A program made the position numbers and the translations under genes. Shown one piece after another: positions 7,257-16,077 of a DNA stretch of 64,000 bases. Position 1 is the first letter of the stretch, and each line of letters opens with the position of its first letter. The DNA lies in the NCBI RefSeq assembly GCF_007713735.2, contig NZ_VMNW02000041.1, forward strand, positions 1 to 64,000. The letters are read 5' to 3'. The stretch is from Amycolatopsis acidicola (GTDB lineage Bacteria; Actinomycetota; Actinomycetes; Mycobacteriales; Pseudonocardiaceae). The notes under the pieces were generated by a model. It had not been told where the DNA came from. It saw only the letters and a program-made list of their open reading frames with translations, and made no database searches.

Positions 7257-8246
7257 ATGCACCGGTTCCTCACCCGCGGCCCACTCGTGCGGCGGGTACT
7301 CGCCGCGGCGGCCGCGCTCGCGCTCACCGTGACGGCCACCGCCTGCGGTTCGAGCGGCAGCTCGTCCACCACCACCCCCGAGGGCAACACGGCGCTGAAG
7401 GTCGGGGTGATCTCCATCGTCGACGTCGCCCCGATCTATCTGGGCGTCAGCAAGGGTTTCTTCAAGGAACAGCACCTCGACCTGACGCTGGAGACGGCGC
7501 AGGGCGGCGCGGCGATCGTGCCCGGCGTGATGAGCGGGCAGTACCAGTTCGGCTTCAGCAACACGACTTCCCTGCTGCTGGCCCAATCCCAGGGCCTGCC
7601 GGTGAAGGTGGTCAGCTCGGGCAACTCCTCGACGGGCACGCCGGGCAAGGACTTCGGCGCGGTGATCGTCAAACCGGACAGCCCGATCAAGACCGCGGCC
7701 GACCTCGCGGGCAAGAAGATCGCGGTGAACACCCTGAAGAACATCAACACCACCACCATCAACAGCGTGGTGCGGCAGGCGGGCGGGGACCCGTCGAAGA
7801 TCCAGTACGTCGAGCTCGGCTTCCCCGACATCGCCGCCGCGGTGGCCAAGGGCGACGTGGACGCGGGTCAGGTGGTGGAGCCGTTCCTGACGATCGCGAC
7901 CCAGCAGGGCGACCGCCAGGTGGTGTCGAACTACGCGGGCACCGACCCGAACCTCGAGGTCGGCATGTACTTCAGCTCCCAGCAGTACCTCCAGAAGAAC
8001 CCGCAGGTGGCACAGGAGTTCACCGCCGCGATGCAGAAGTCGCTGACCTACGCCCAGGAGCACCCGGACGAGGCGCGCGCGATCCTCAGCAGCTACACGA
8101 AGATCGACCCGAAGGTGCAGGCCGCGATGATCCTGCCCAAGTGGAGCCCGGACATCGACAAGGCCGCGGTGCAGAAGCTGGCCGACCTCGCCCAGCAGGA
8201 CGGCCTGATCACCAAGCCCGCCGACGTCACGGCCCTGCTCCCGTGA
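7257..8246 (+). CDS. ABC substrate-binding lipoprotein, SsuA/ThiY-like
   Basis: A 329-residue exported binding protein. The signal peptide (basic start, AAAAALALTVTATAC) ends in a lipobox with the Cys near residue 30, followed by a Ser/Thr-rich linker. The body matches the NMT1/THI5-like family that binds nitrate, sulfonates, taurine, thiamine precursors or aromatic acids (KVGVISIVDVAPIYLGVSKG, LTLETAQGGAAIVPGVMSGQ, DVDAGQVVEPF). Which of these it binds cannot be read. ATG at 7257 with AAGGAG before it. First gene of an importer operon and divergent from its probable GntR regulator. Confidence 0.88.
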   Translation: MHRFLTRGPLVRRVLAAAAALALTVTATACGSSGSSSTTTPEGNTALKVGVISIVDVAPIYLGVSKGFFKEQHLDLTLETAQGGAAIVPGVMSGQYQFGFSNTTSLLLAQSQGLPVKVVSSGNSSTGTPGKDFGAVIVKPDSPIKTAADLAGKKIAVNTLKNINTTTINSVVRQAGGDPSKIQYVELGFPDIAAAVAKGDVDAGQVVEPFLTIATQQGDRQVVSNYAGTDPNLEVGMYFSSQQYLQKNPQVAQEFTAAMQKSLTYAQEHPDEARAILSSYTKIDPKVQAAMILPKWSPDIDKAAVQKLADLAQQDGLITKPADVTALLP

Positions 8247-8280
8247 CGAGCGGAAACCCCCGCACGCCAAGGTGGCGCGC

Positions 8281-9093
8281 ATGACGGACGCCGCGGTGTC
8301 CCGGCGCGGCGGATTCTCGATCCGCCGCGGCCGGGACGCCCTGCTCGGGGTCACCGGGCTCGTGATACTGGTGGCACTGCTGGAAATCCTGCCGCGGTCG
8401 GGGATCGTCGACCCGCGATTCCTGGCCCCCGCCAGCGAAATCGCCAAGGCGCTCGGCGACGAGCTGGGCCAGGGCGCGTTCTGGACGTCGCTGGGGCAGA
8501 CCCTGCTCGGCTGGGCGATCGGCCTCGCCATCGCCATGGTGGCGGGGATCGTGCTCGGCATGATCATCGGCAGCGTGCCGTTCCTGCGCGCGTTCACCAG
8601 CTCCACCATCGAGTTCCTCCGGCCCATTCCCTCGGTGGCGCTCATCCCGCTGGTGGTGCTGATCTACGGCAGCGAACCGCAGTCCGCGCTCGTGCTCGTG
8701 GTGTACGCGTCGGTCTGGCAGGTGCTCGTGCAGGTGCTCTACGGGGTCGCCGACGTCGATCCGGTCGTGCGCGACACCGCGCGCTCCTACCGGTTTTCGC
8801 GGTGGTCGATGGTCCGCCACGTCATCTGGCCGACCGCTTTGCCTTACGTGGTCACGGGTTTCCGGCTGGCCGCCGCCGTCGCGCTGATCCTGGAGATCAC
8901 CGCGGAGCTGATCATCGGCGTGCCCGGGCTGGGCAAGGACATCGGCGTCGCGCAGGGTTCGGGCGCCGTGCCGCTGACCTACGCGCTGGTGGTCGTCGTC
9001 GGCCTGATCGGCGTCGCGGTCAACGTGCTGGCGCGCAGGGTCGAACGGCGCGTGCTGCGCTGGCACAGCTCGGTCAGGAAGGACGTCGGATGA
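8281..9093 (+). CDS. ABC transporter permease, SsuC-like
   Basis: About 270 residues with five to six membrane helices and the EAA loop of binding-protein-dependent permeases (DTARSYRFSRWSMVRHVIWPTALPY, split at the conserved Gly-type turn). It forms the membrane channel with the next gene. ATG at 8281 has AAGG 8 bases upstream; the in-frame GTG at 8272 is less likely. Its TGA overlaps the next ATG by 4 bp. Confidence 0.87.
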   Translation: MTDAAVSRRGGFSIRRGRDALLGVTGLVILVALLEILPRSGIVDPRFLAPASEIAKALGDELGQGAFWTSLGQTLLGWAIGLAIAMVAGIVLGMIIGSVPFLRAFTSSTIEFLRPIPSVALIPLVVLIYGSEPQSALVLVVYASVWQVLVQVLYGVADVDPVVRDTARSYRFSRWSMVRHVIWPTALPYVVTGFRLAAAVALILEITAELIIGVPGLGKDIGVAQGSGAVPLTYALVVVVGLIGVAVNVLARRVERRVLRWHSSVRKDVG

Positions 9094-9875
9094 ACCTCCG
9101 TGGCGCGGCGAAATCCGTCGCCTACGCGCTGGCGCTGCCGGTGATCCTCGTGGTCGTCTGGTGGTTCGCCAGCGCGGACAGCGAGAACTACTTCTGGCCG
9201 CCGCTCAAGGAAATCGTCTCGGCGTTCGGCGAGACGTGGACGGCGGACAAGTGGACCGGTGACGTGCTGCCGAGCCTCGGGAACCTGCTCGCTGGGTACT
9301 TTCTCGCGCTCGTGCTCGGCATCCTGCTGGGCACCGTCATCGGGCTTTCCCGCACCGTGCGGGCGTTGTGCGAGCCGGTGCTCGAGTTCTTCCGTGCGAT
9401 CCCGCCGCCGGTGCTGGTGCCGATCATCGCGCTGTTCACCGGGTTCACCGGGGTGGTCCCGAAGATCGTCACCATCGCGCTCGGCTGCCTGTGGCCGATC
9501 CTGCTCAACACGGTGGAAGGCGTGCGCGGGCTGGACGAGGTGCTGCTCGACACGGCGCGCTCGTACCGGTTCCGCCGGCGCACACGCCTGGTGCGCGTGG
9601 TGATGCACGGGGCGAGCCCCCAGGTCGCCGCCGGGGCGCGGCAGGCGTTGTCCATCGGCGTGATCCTGATGGTGGTCAGCGAGCTGTTCGGCGCCAACCG
9701 CGGTCTCGGCGCGTCGATCGTGCAGTTCCAGCGGAGTTTCGCGATTCCGGAGATGTGGACGGGCATCATCCTGCTCGGCCTGCTCGGCGTGCTGCTCTCC
9801 GTCCTGTTCCGAATAGCCGAGCACCGGGCGCTGGCGTGGTACCGCGGGCTGCGCCGGGCCGAGAAAGAGAACTGA
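9090..9875 (+). CDS. ABC transporter permease, SsuC-like, second copy
   Basis: About 261 residues, paralogous to the preceding permease, with the same architecture: FFRAIPPPVLVPIIALFTGF before the EAA loop (DTARSYRFRRRTRLVRVVMH) and hydrophobic segments to the end. SsuBC/TauBC importers usually use one permease as a homodimer, so two adjacent genes suggest a heterodimeric channel. It overlaps the previous gene by 4 bp (ATGA) and the ATPase gene follows after 6 bp. Confidence 0.87.
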   Translation: MNLRGAAKSVAYALALPVILVVVWWFASADSENYFWPPLKEIVSAFGETWTADKWTGDVLPSLGNLLAGYFLALVLGILLGTVIGLSRTVRALCEPVLEFFRAIPPPVLVPIIALFTGFTGVVPKIVTIALGCLWPILLNTVEGVRGLDEVLLDTARSYRFRRRTRLVRVVMHGASPQVAAGARQALSIGVILMVVSELFGANRGLGASIVQFQRSFAIPEMWTGIILLGLLGVLLSVLFRIAEHRALAWYRGLRRAEKEN

Positions 9876-9881
9876 TCGACA

Positions 9882-10688
9882 GTGTCTACTTCGGACGAAC
9901 TCGCCCTCGAAGTGCGGGGCCTGCACAAGGTCTACCGCGGGCACGGCGACGACGTGGAAGCCGTGCGGGAGCTGACTTTCGCCGTCCCGCGCGGGGAGTT
10001 CCTGTGCGTCGTCGGGCCTTCGGGCGCCGGCAAGACCACGCTGCTGCGGTGCATCGCCGGATTGCTCGACCTCAGCGGCGGGGAGGTGCTGCTCGAAGGC
10101 CGGAAGGTGACCGGGCCGCCGGAGGGGATGGCGGTGGTGTTCCAGGAGTACGGGCGCAGCCTGTTCCCGTGGATGACCGTGCGGCAGAACGTCGAGCTGC
10201 CGTTGAAGGAGCGGAAAGTCCCGCGCGCCCAGCGTTCCGCGAAGGTGGACGAGGCCCTCGAAGCGGTGGGGCTCGCGGACAGCGCCTCGAAGCATCCGTG
10301 GCAGCTTTCCGGTGGTATGCAACAACGTGTGGCCATCGCGCGCGCGACCGCGTACGAGCCGGCGGTGTTGCTGATGGACGAGCCGTTCGCCGCCGTGGAC
10401 GCCCAGACGCGGGCCGAACTGGAGGACCTCGTGCGGTCGCTGTGGCACCGGCTCGGGGTGACGATCCTGTTCGTCACGCACGACATCGACGAGGCGATCT
10501 ACCTGGGCCGCCGCGTGCTCGTGCTGTCGAACCGGCCGACCGTGGTGCTGGAGGACGTGCCGGTGGACCTGCCGGACGAACGGGATCAGCTGTCCACCCG
10601 GTCCACGCCGAAGTTCGCGGAGCTGCGCGGGCACGTGTACGAACGGATCCAGGCGGCGAAGCAGGGATACCGGCCGGAAGAGGGCTAG
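9882..10688 (+). CDS. ABC transporter ATP-binding protein, SsuB/TauB-like
   Basis: A 268-residue ATPase: Walker A GPSGAGKTT near residue 47, Q-loop VVFQEYGRSLFPWMTV, signature LSGGMQQR, Walker B AVLLMDEPFAAVD and switch His in FVTHDIDEA. It powers the two permeases just upstream and matches the nitrate/sulfonate/taurine importer ATPase family. GTG start 6 bp after the permease stop. The C-terminus (VPVDLPDERDQLSTRSTPKF) is typical of SsuB-type proteins. Confidence 0.9.
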   Translation: MSTSDELALEVRGLHKVYRGHGDDVEAVRELTFAVPRGEFLCVVGPSGAGKTTLLRCIAGLLDLSGGEVLLEGRKVTGPPEGMAVVFQEYGRSLFPWMTVRQNVELPLKERKVPRAQRSAKVDEALEAVGLADSASKHPWQLSGGMQQRVAIARATAYEPAVLLMDEPFAAVDAQTRAELEDLVRSLWHRLGVTILFVTHDIDEAIYLGRRVLVLSNRPTVVLEDVPVDLPDERDQLSTRSTPKFAELRGHVYERIQAAKQGYRPEEG

Positions 10689-10698
10689 TGTTCCTTCC

Positions 10699-11265
10699 AT
10701 GCGGAAGCTGATCGCGACGGTCTTCAATTACTCACTCGACGGTTTCCTGGCCGACGAGGGGACCGATTTCTGGGAGTTCTGCTTCAGCCTGCCCGAAATC
10801 CGGCAGCCGGTCGATCCGGCGCACCTCGAGTTCCAGCGGGGTGCCCACGCCCACCTCATGGGCCGCACGACCTACGAGGGCATGTCACAGGCCATGACCA
10901 CCACGGACCACCCGTTCGCCGAAACGTTGACCGGCGTGCGCAAGGTGGTGTTCTCGCGGAGTTTGAAGACGGCCGGGTGGGCCAACACCACCATCGCCGC
11001 GGGGGACACGGCGGAGGAGATCGACAAGCTGCGCCGTGGCGGGGACGGCTATCTCGTGGCCTGGGGCGGCGTCGGTTTCTGGCGCTCCCTGATGCGCCTG
11101 GACCTCATCGACGAGTTCCGGGTGAGCCTGTTCCCCTATGTGGCGGGCGAAGGCACCCGGCTGTTCGACGGATTCCCGAAGTCCTACCGGCTGGATCTGG
11201 TGTCCAGCACGCCTTCGAGGACCGGGAGCGGGATCGTGGAGCTGTGCTACCGGCGGCATCGGTGA
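10699..11265 (+). CDS. Dihydrofolate-reductase-like (RibD C-terminal) protein
   Basis: A 188-residue protein of the DHFR/RibD C-terminal fold: MRKLIATVFNYSLDGFLADE at the N-terminus, HLMGRTTYEGMSQ as the NADPH-binding Gly-Arg-Thr-Thr-Tyr segment, and GGDGYLVAWGGVGFWRSLM in the late nucleotide-binding loop. Actinobacteria carry many such stand-alone proteins; they are probably NADPH reductases of unknown substrate and not the folate enzyme. It follows the importer by 10 bp and could be cotranscribed. Confidence 0.8.
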   Translation: MRKLIATVFNYSLDGFLADEGTDFWEFCFSLPEIRQPVDPAHLEFQRGAHAHLMGRTTYEGMSQAMTTTDHPFAETLTGVRKVVFSRSLKTAGWANTTIAAGDTAEEIDKLRRGGDGYLVAWGGVGFWRSLMRLDLIDEFRVSLFPYVAGEGTRLFDGFPKSYRLDLVSSTPSRTGSGIVELCYRRHR

Positions 11266-11503
11266 GGTGGCGGGTTGTTATGGAGTCCACTATGGACACT
11301 CGCCGCGGCGTCGATCCGGGCCACGGGCGGCAACCGGGCGCGTCCGGTCCCGTGGTGTCCTGTAACTGGGCTCACATGCGAAACTGCGTCCCGGGTGCTA
11401 CCAATGAAGTCCGAAAAGTACGTCATTGCGCAGCGATCCGGCCCGCGAGTGCGATGGCGGGATGCCGGGTGCGCGTAGCCCTGGCGTGGATGGAGAGGGT
11501 TCG

Positions 11504-13027
11504 ATGCTGGTCGGAGTGCTGAAGGAGGCCGCCGCGGGGGAGACCCGCGTGGCCGCGACACCGGCGACGGTCACCCAGCTGCTGAAGCTGGGCTACGACG
11601 TCGTGGTGGAGCCGGGGGCCGGTGCGGCGGCGAGTTTCGCCGACGAGGCCTACAGCGAGGCCGGCGCGTCGGTCGGCGAAGCGGTGAAGGCGGACATCGT
11701 CCTCGGGGTCAATGCCCCTGGAAAAGCCCAGCTGGACGCGATGTCGCCGGGCGCGACGCTGATCAGCCTGCTGAGCCCGGCGTTGAACAAGGAACTGGTC
11801 GAGGACCTCTCGAAACGGCCCATCACCGCTTTGGCGATGGACGCCGTGCCACGGATTTCGCGCGCGCAGTCGCTGGACGTGCTGTCGTCGATGGCCAACA
11901 TCGCGGGCTACCGCGCGATCGTCGAGGCCGCGCACGCGTTCGGCCGGTTCTTCACCGGTCAAGTCACGGCGGCGGGGAAGGTGCCGCCCGCGAAGGTGCT
12001 CGTCGTCGGCGCTGGCGTCGCCGGGCTGGCGGCCATCGGCGCGGCCGGGTCGCTGGGCGCGGTCGTCCGCGCGACCGACCCGCGGCCCGAGGTGGCGGAC
12101 CAGGTGAAGTCCCTCGGCGGTGAGTACCTGTCGATCGAGGCGGCCGACGTCGAGGTCTCCTCGACCGGTTACGCCAAGGAGATGAGCGACGACTACAAGA
12201 CCCGCGAGGTCCAGCTCTACCGCGACCAGTGCCGGGACGTGGACATCATCGTCACCACGGCGCTGATCCCGGGCAGGCCCGCGCCGCGGATCATCACCGC
12301 CGACATGGTCGCCTCGATGCGTCCGGGCAGCGTGATCGTCGACATGGCCGCGGCGAACGGCGGCAACGTCGAGGGCACGGTGGCGGGCAAGGCCGTCACC
12401 ACCGCCAACGGCGTCACCATCCTCGGCTACACCGATCTGGCCGGCCGCCTGCCCACGCAGTCCTCCCAGCTGTACGGGACGAACCTGGTCAACCTGATGA
12501 AACTGGTGACCCCGGCCAAGGACGGCAAGCCGGTGTTCGACCTCGACGACGTCGTGATCCGGTCGATCACGGTGGTCAAGGAGGGCGAGCTGCTGTGGCC
12601 GCCGCCCCCGGCGCAGGTCTCGGCCGCCCCGAAGGCCGCGCCCAAGGAGCCCGCGCCCGAGCCGGAGCCGAAGAAGAAGATGTCCCCGGCGGCGAAAATC
12701 GGGCTGACCGCGCTCGCGGGCGTCCTGTTGTTCCTGCTGGTCGCGGCGTCACCTCCGGCACTGCAAGGACATCTCACCGTGTTCGCGCTCGCGGTGGTGG
12801 TCGGGTACTACGTGATCGGGCACGTGCACCACGCGCTGCACACGCCGCTGATGTCGGTGACGAACGCGATCTCCGGGATCATCGTGGTCGGCGCGCTGTT
12901 GCAGGTGGGCCATGGCAGCGCGGCGGTCACGTGGCTGTCGTTCGCCGCCATCCTGCTGGCGTCGATCAACATCTTCGGCGGATTCGCCGTCACCCGGCGC
13001 ATGCTCTCCATGTTCTCCCGCAGCTGA
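11504..13027 (+). CDS. pntA: NAD(P) transhydrogenase subunit alpha
   Basis: A 507-residue fused PntA. Residues 1-370 form the NAD(H)-binding domain I ([20 protein letters not shown], then dinucleotide fold [19 protein letters not shown] and [12 protein letters not shown]). A Pro/Ala/Lys-rich linker ([14 protein letters not shown]) leads to the membrane part of domain II with about four helices. With PntB it couples proton flow to hydride transfer between NADH and NADP+, supplying NADPH. In mycobacteria this subunit is commonly split in two; here it is one chain as in E. coli. ATG with GGAGAGG upstream; a 238-bp gap before it should hold the promoter. Confidence 0.93.
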   Translation: MLVGVLKEAAAGETRVAATPATVTQLLKLGYDVVVEPGAGAAASFADEAYSEAGASVGEAVKADIVLGVNAPGKAQLDAMSPGATLISLLSPALNKELVEDLSKRPITALAMDAVPRISRAQSLDVLSSMANIAGYRAIVEAAHAFGRFFTGQVTAAGKVPPAKVLVVGAGVAGLAAIGAAGSLGAVVRATDPRPEVADQVKSLGGEYLSIEAADVEVSSTGYAKEMSDDYKTREVQLYRDQCRDVDIIVTTALIPGRPAPRIITADMVASMRPGSVIVDMAAANGGNVEGTVAGKAVTTANGVTILGYTDLAGRLPTQSSQLYGTNLVNLMKLVTPAKDGKPVFDLDDVVIRSITVVKEGELLWPPPPAQVSAAPKAAPKEPAPEPEPKKKMSPAAKIGLTALAGVLLFLLVAASPPALQGHLTVFALAVVVGYYVIGHVHHALHTPLMSVTNAISGIIVVGALLQVGHGSAAVTWLSFAAILLASINIFGGFAVTRRMLSMFSRS

Positions 13028-13050
13028 GCCCGACCAGGAGGTCTGCAGAT

Positions 13051-14520
13051 ATGAACCTCGAAACGGTCGCTCAGGCGGCCTACATCATCGCAGCGTTGTT
13101 GTTCATCCTCGCGCTCGCGGGGTTGTCGAAGCACGAAACGGCCAAGACAGGCAACGGTTTCGGCGTCGCCGGCATGGTCGTCGCGCTCGCGGCCACCATC
13201 GCGCTCGCCGTGCAGCGGGATATTTCCGCGCTCGGGATCGTGCTGCTGGTGGTGGCGATGGTGCTCGGCGCCGCCGTCGGCCTGCAGCGCGCCCGCGCCG
13301 TGCAGATGACCGGGATGCCCGAGCTGATCGCGTTGCTGCACTCGTTCGTCGGGCTCGCGGCCGTGCTGGTCGGCTGGAACGGGTACCAGCAGGTCGAAGC
13401 CGACCCCACCGGCGCGGAGGCGCGCTCGCTCGACGCGCTCGGGCTCGGCGGCATCCACTCCGCCGAGGTCTTCATCGGCGTGTTCATCGGCGCGGTCACG
13501 TTCACCGGGTCGATCGTGGCGTTCCTGAAGCTGTCGGCCAGGATCAAGTCCTCGCCGTTGATGTTGCCGGGCAAGAACTTCCTCAACCTCGGCGCCCTGG
13601 TGGTGTTCGTGGCGCTGACGATCTGGTTCGTCGCGTCGCCGCAGTTGTGGCTGCTGATCGCGGTGACCGTGGTGGCGCTCGCGCTGGGCTGGCACCTGGT
13701 GGCGTCCATCGGGGGCGGCGACATGCCGGTGGTGGTGTCGATGCTGAACAGCTACTCGGGCTGGGCGGCCGCGGCGAGCGGGTTCCTGCTGGAGAACAAC
13801 CTGCTCATCATCACCGGCGCGCTCGTCGGCTCGTCGGGTGCGTACCTGTCCTACATCATGTGCAAGGCCATGAACCGCTCGTTCATCTCGGTGATCGCGG
13901 GCGGGTTCGGGATCGAGGCCGGGCCTGCGGAGGACACCGACTACGGCGAGCACCGCGAGATCACCGCCGACGGCGTCGCGGAACTGCTGGCCGACGCGTC
14001 CAGCGTGATCATCACGCCGGGCTACGGAATGGCTGTGGCGCAAGCACAACACGGTGTCGCGGAGCTGACACGCAAGCTGCGGGAGCGCGGCGTGACGGTG
14101 CGCTTCGGCATCCACCCGGTCGCCGGGCGCCTGCCGGGGCACATGAACGTGCTCCTCGCCGAGGCGAAGGTGCCCTACGACATCGTGCTGGAAATGGACG
14201 AGATCAACGACGATTTCGCCGACACCGACGTCGTGCTGGTCATCGGGGCCAACGACACCGTCAACCCGGCCGCGGCCGAAGACCCGGGCTCGCCGATCGC
14301 GGGCATGCCCGTGCTGACGGTGTGGGAGGCGAAGAACGTGGTGGTGTTCAAGCGGTCCATGTCCTCGGGCTACGCGGGGGTGCAGAACCCGCTGTTCTTC
14401 CGGGAAAACACGGCCATGCTCTTCGGCGACGCGAAGGAGCGGGTGGAGGACCTGATCCGCGCGTTGCCCGCGGGGTCCGGAAGTTCGGCCCAGCCGTCCG
14501 TCGGCGCGGGCATCTCCTGA
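13051..14520 (+). CDS. pntB: NAD(P) transhydrogenase subunit beta
   Basis: A 489-residue PntB. The first 290 residues contain about nine membrane helices of the proton channel, including [20 protein letters not shown] and [20 protein letters not shown]. The C-terminal domain III binds NADP(H): [46 protein letters not shown] and the late [11 protein letters not shown] and [16 protein letters not shown] segments are all conserved. Start ATG at 13051, 7 bases after AGGAGG and 23 bp after pntA, so the two form one operon. Confidence 0.94.
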   Translation: MNLETVAQAAYIIAALLFILALAGLSKHETAKTGNGFGVAGMVVALAATIALAVQRDISALGIVLLVVAMVLGAAVGLQRARAVQMTGMPELIALLHSFVGLAAVLVGWNGYQQVEADPTGAEARSLDALGLGGIHSAEVFIGVFIGAVTFTGSIVAFLKLSARIKSSPLMLPGKNFLNLGALVVFVALTIWFVASPQLWLLIAVTVVALALGWHLVASIGGGDMPVVVSMLNSYSGWAAAASGFLLENNLLIITGALVGSSGAYLSYIMCKAMNRSFISVIAGGFGIEAGPAEDTDYGEHREITADGVAELLADASSVIITPGYGMAVAQAQHGVAELTRKLRERGVTVRFGIHPVAGRLPGHMNVLLAEAKVPYDIVLEMDEINDDFADTDVVLVIGANDTVNPAAAEDPGSPIAGMPVLTVWEAKNVVVFKRSMSSGYAGVQNPLFFRENTAMLFGDAKERVEDLIRALPAGSGSSAQPSVGAGIS

Positions 14521-14563
14521 CGAGATTCGTGGGCGGGGCCTGGTCGCCTGGCCCTGCTCACGG

Positions 14564-14826
14564 TCAAATTCCGGCGTGCGACAGCGCGCCCCAGCCCAGG
14601 AGAATGAGCAAGCCAACCGCGAAAACGGCGACAACGCGATCGCGGCGAGGGCGGGGCTGCGCCGCCACCCCCATTTGGCCGCCGCCGCGGCGCCCGCGAA
14701 CAGAACCATCGCCAGCAATGCCAGGGCGAACTAGGCGAGCACCTCGCCCAAACCCTTGACCGTGCGGACGAAGCCGGAACCCAGCGCGCTGAAGCCGGGT
14801 GCAAGCGGGGCGCGCCCGGGCCGGTT
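14564..14826 (-). pseudogene. Decayed small two-helix membrane protein gene
   Basis: On the minus strand a coherent membrane-protein reading is broken twice. The segment GFSALGSGFVRTVKGLGEVL ends at an in-frame TAG (14731-14733); the same frame resumes FALALLAMVLFAGAAAAAKW and then turns polar, while a neighbouring frame takes over with RVVAVFAVGLLILLGWGALS before a TGA (14564-14566). One nonsense codon and one frameshift would thus restore a protein of about 85 residues with two membrane helices. A TGA just upstream of 14826 closes the frame without a start codon. Family unknown; decay is inferred from the reading. Confidence 0.55.
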
Positions 14827-14860
14827 TCAGCGCCCGTTGTCCCTGCCGGATCGGAAACCC

Positions 14861-15910
14861 TCATCCCACCCGCTGTGTCGATGCCCGCACGACCAGCTCC
14901 GGAGTGAAGACCACCTGCTGGTGCTGGTGCAGGGGATCCGTCGTCTCCTGCAGCAGCAACTCCGCGGCCGTACGCCCCAGGCGCCGCCGGGGCTGACGCA
15001 CGGACGTCAGCGGAACAGCCGCGGCAGCGGCGAATTCGATGTCGTCATACCCGACGATCGCGAGGTCGTCCGGGACGCGCAGGCCCAGGCTCACGCACGT
15101 CTGCAACAGCCCCAGCGCCAGCAGGTCGTTCACGCAGAACGCGGCCGTCGGGCGCGAAGCGGCCGGGAGGCCCGCCAGCCGCTGCCCGGCATGGCGGCCA
15201 TCGGCGACCGTGAGGCTCGTGGTGGTCAGGTCGACGAGGTTCTCAGGACCCAGACCCGCCTCCCGTAGCGCGCGCAACGCGCCTTCGTGGCGGTCGCGGA
15301 CCTGGCCGAGCGAAGCGGGTCCGCCGATGAAGCCGATCCGTTCGTGCCCCGCCTCCAACAAGTGCTGGACCGCGATGTGCCCGCCGTACACGTCGTCCAC
15401 GGCCACCGAACAGTGCGTCGCGGCATCGCGGGTGCGGTCGACGATCACGACGGGCGTACCGCGCAGCACGAGATCATCCAAAGTGGACGATCGTGGATCC
15501 ACCGGGGTGATCAGAACCCCTTGCACCCGTTGCTGTTCCAGCCTGCCGAGATACGAGCTCTCCCGCTCCGCCCGGTTGTCGCTGTTGCACAGGAACAAGG
15601 ACAGGTCACCCTCGTCGGCGGCGTCCTCCATCCCTGCCGCCACGTCGGCGAAGAACGGGTTGCTGCCGTCGAGCATCACGTACGCCACGGTCCGGCTGCG
15701 CCCCGCCCGCAGCTGGCGCGCCGACTCGTTCCGCACGAACTTCAGCTCAGCCATAGCGGCTTCCACCCGGGCGCGGGTGCCGGGGCTGACCCGGTCCGGC
15801 CGGTTCAGCACGTTCGACACCGTCCCGAGCGAGACGCCGGCGGCGGCCGCCACGTCCTTGATGCCCGCGGCGCGGACCTCGGGGACGTCCGGGGAATCCT
15901 GCACCGGCAT
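14861..15910 (-). CDS. LacI-family repressor of the rhamnose operon
   Basis: A 349-residue LacI/GalR regulator. The N-terminal HTH and hinge are plain (IKDVAAAAGVSLGTVSNVLN, then PDRVSPGTRARVEAAM), and a periplasmic-binding-like sugar domain follows (AYVMLDGSNPFFADVAAGME, GYDDIEFAAAAAVPLTSVRQ). ATG at 15910 has GGAAGG 9 bases upstream. It faces the rhamnose ABC operon across 167 bp that hold LacI-type palindromes, so it most likely represses that operon until rhamnose, or a derivative, is present. Effector identity is inferred from context only. Confidence 0.9.
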   Translation of the reverse strand: MPVQDSPDVPEVRAAGIKDVAAAAGVSLGTVSNVLNRPDRVSPGTRARVEAAMAELKFVRNESARQLRAGRSRTVAYVMLDGSNPFFADVAAGMEDAADEGDLSLFLCNSDNRAERESSYLGRLEQQRVQGVLITPVDPRSSTLDDLVLRGTPVVIVDRTRDAATHCSVAVDDVYGGHIAVQHLLEAGHERIGFIGGPASLGQVRDRHEGALRALREAGLGPENLVDLTTTSLTVADGRHAGQRLAGLPAASRPTAAFCVNDLLALGLLQTCVSLGLRVPDDLAIVGYDDIEFAAAAAVPLTSVRQPRRRLGRTAAELLLQETTDPLHQHQQVVFTPELVVRASTQRVG

Positions 15911-15927
15911 CCGCGTCTGCCTTCCGT

Positions 15928-16064
15928 TGTTGAAACGTAACACTCGCTGCCCGAGGGTAACCCCCAGTTCAGTAAACCGCTGCTGAACTGGATCTTTCAT
16001 GCAGCATTGACTTTGTGATCCGCTGCATAGTAGCGTCACCGCGCCAGGTTTGTGAAACCTTTCA
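15928..16064. promoter_or_regulatory. Rhamnose operon promoter and LacI-type operators
   Basis: A sigma-70-like promoter reads TTGACT (16007-16012), 18-bp spacer, TAGCGT (16031-16036). Downstream of the expected start lies TGAAACCTTTCA (16053-16064), a 12-bp palindrome of LacI style, with a related half-site GTTGAAACG near 15929-15937 next to the repressor's own start. Two further inverted repeats flank the -35: CAGTTCAG/CTGAACTG (15965-15972, 15983-15990) and ATGCAGC/GCTGCAT (15999-16005, 16022-16028), the latter spanning the spacer. Roadblock repression is plausible. Confidence 0.65.
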
Positions 16065-16077
16065 ATCGGAGGTCGCG

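Noticed and set aside
12808-14718. Very long minus-strand ORF opposite pntB
   Set aside because: Arg/His-rich shadow translation of a conserved gene; only its upstream end (14564-14826) has membrane-protein character.
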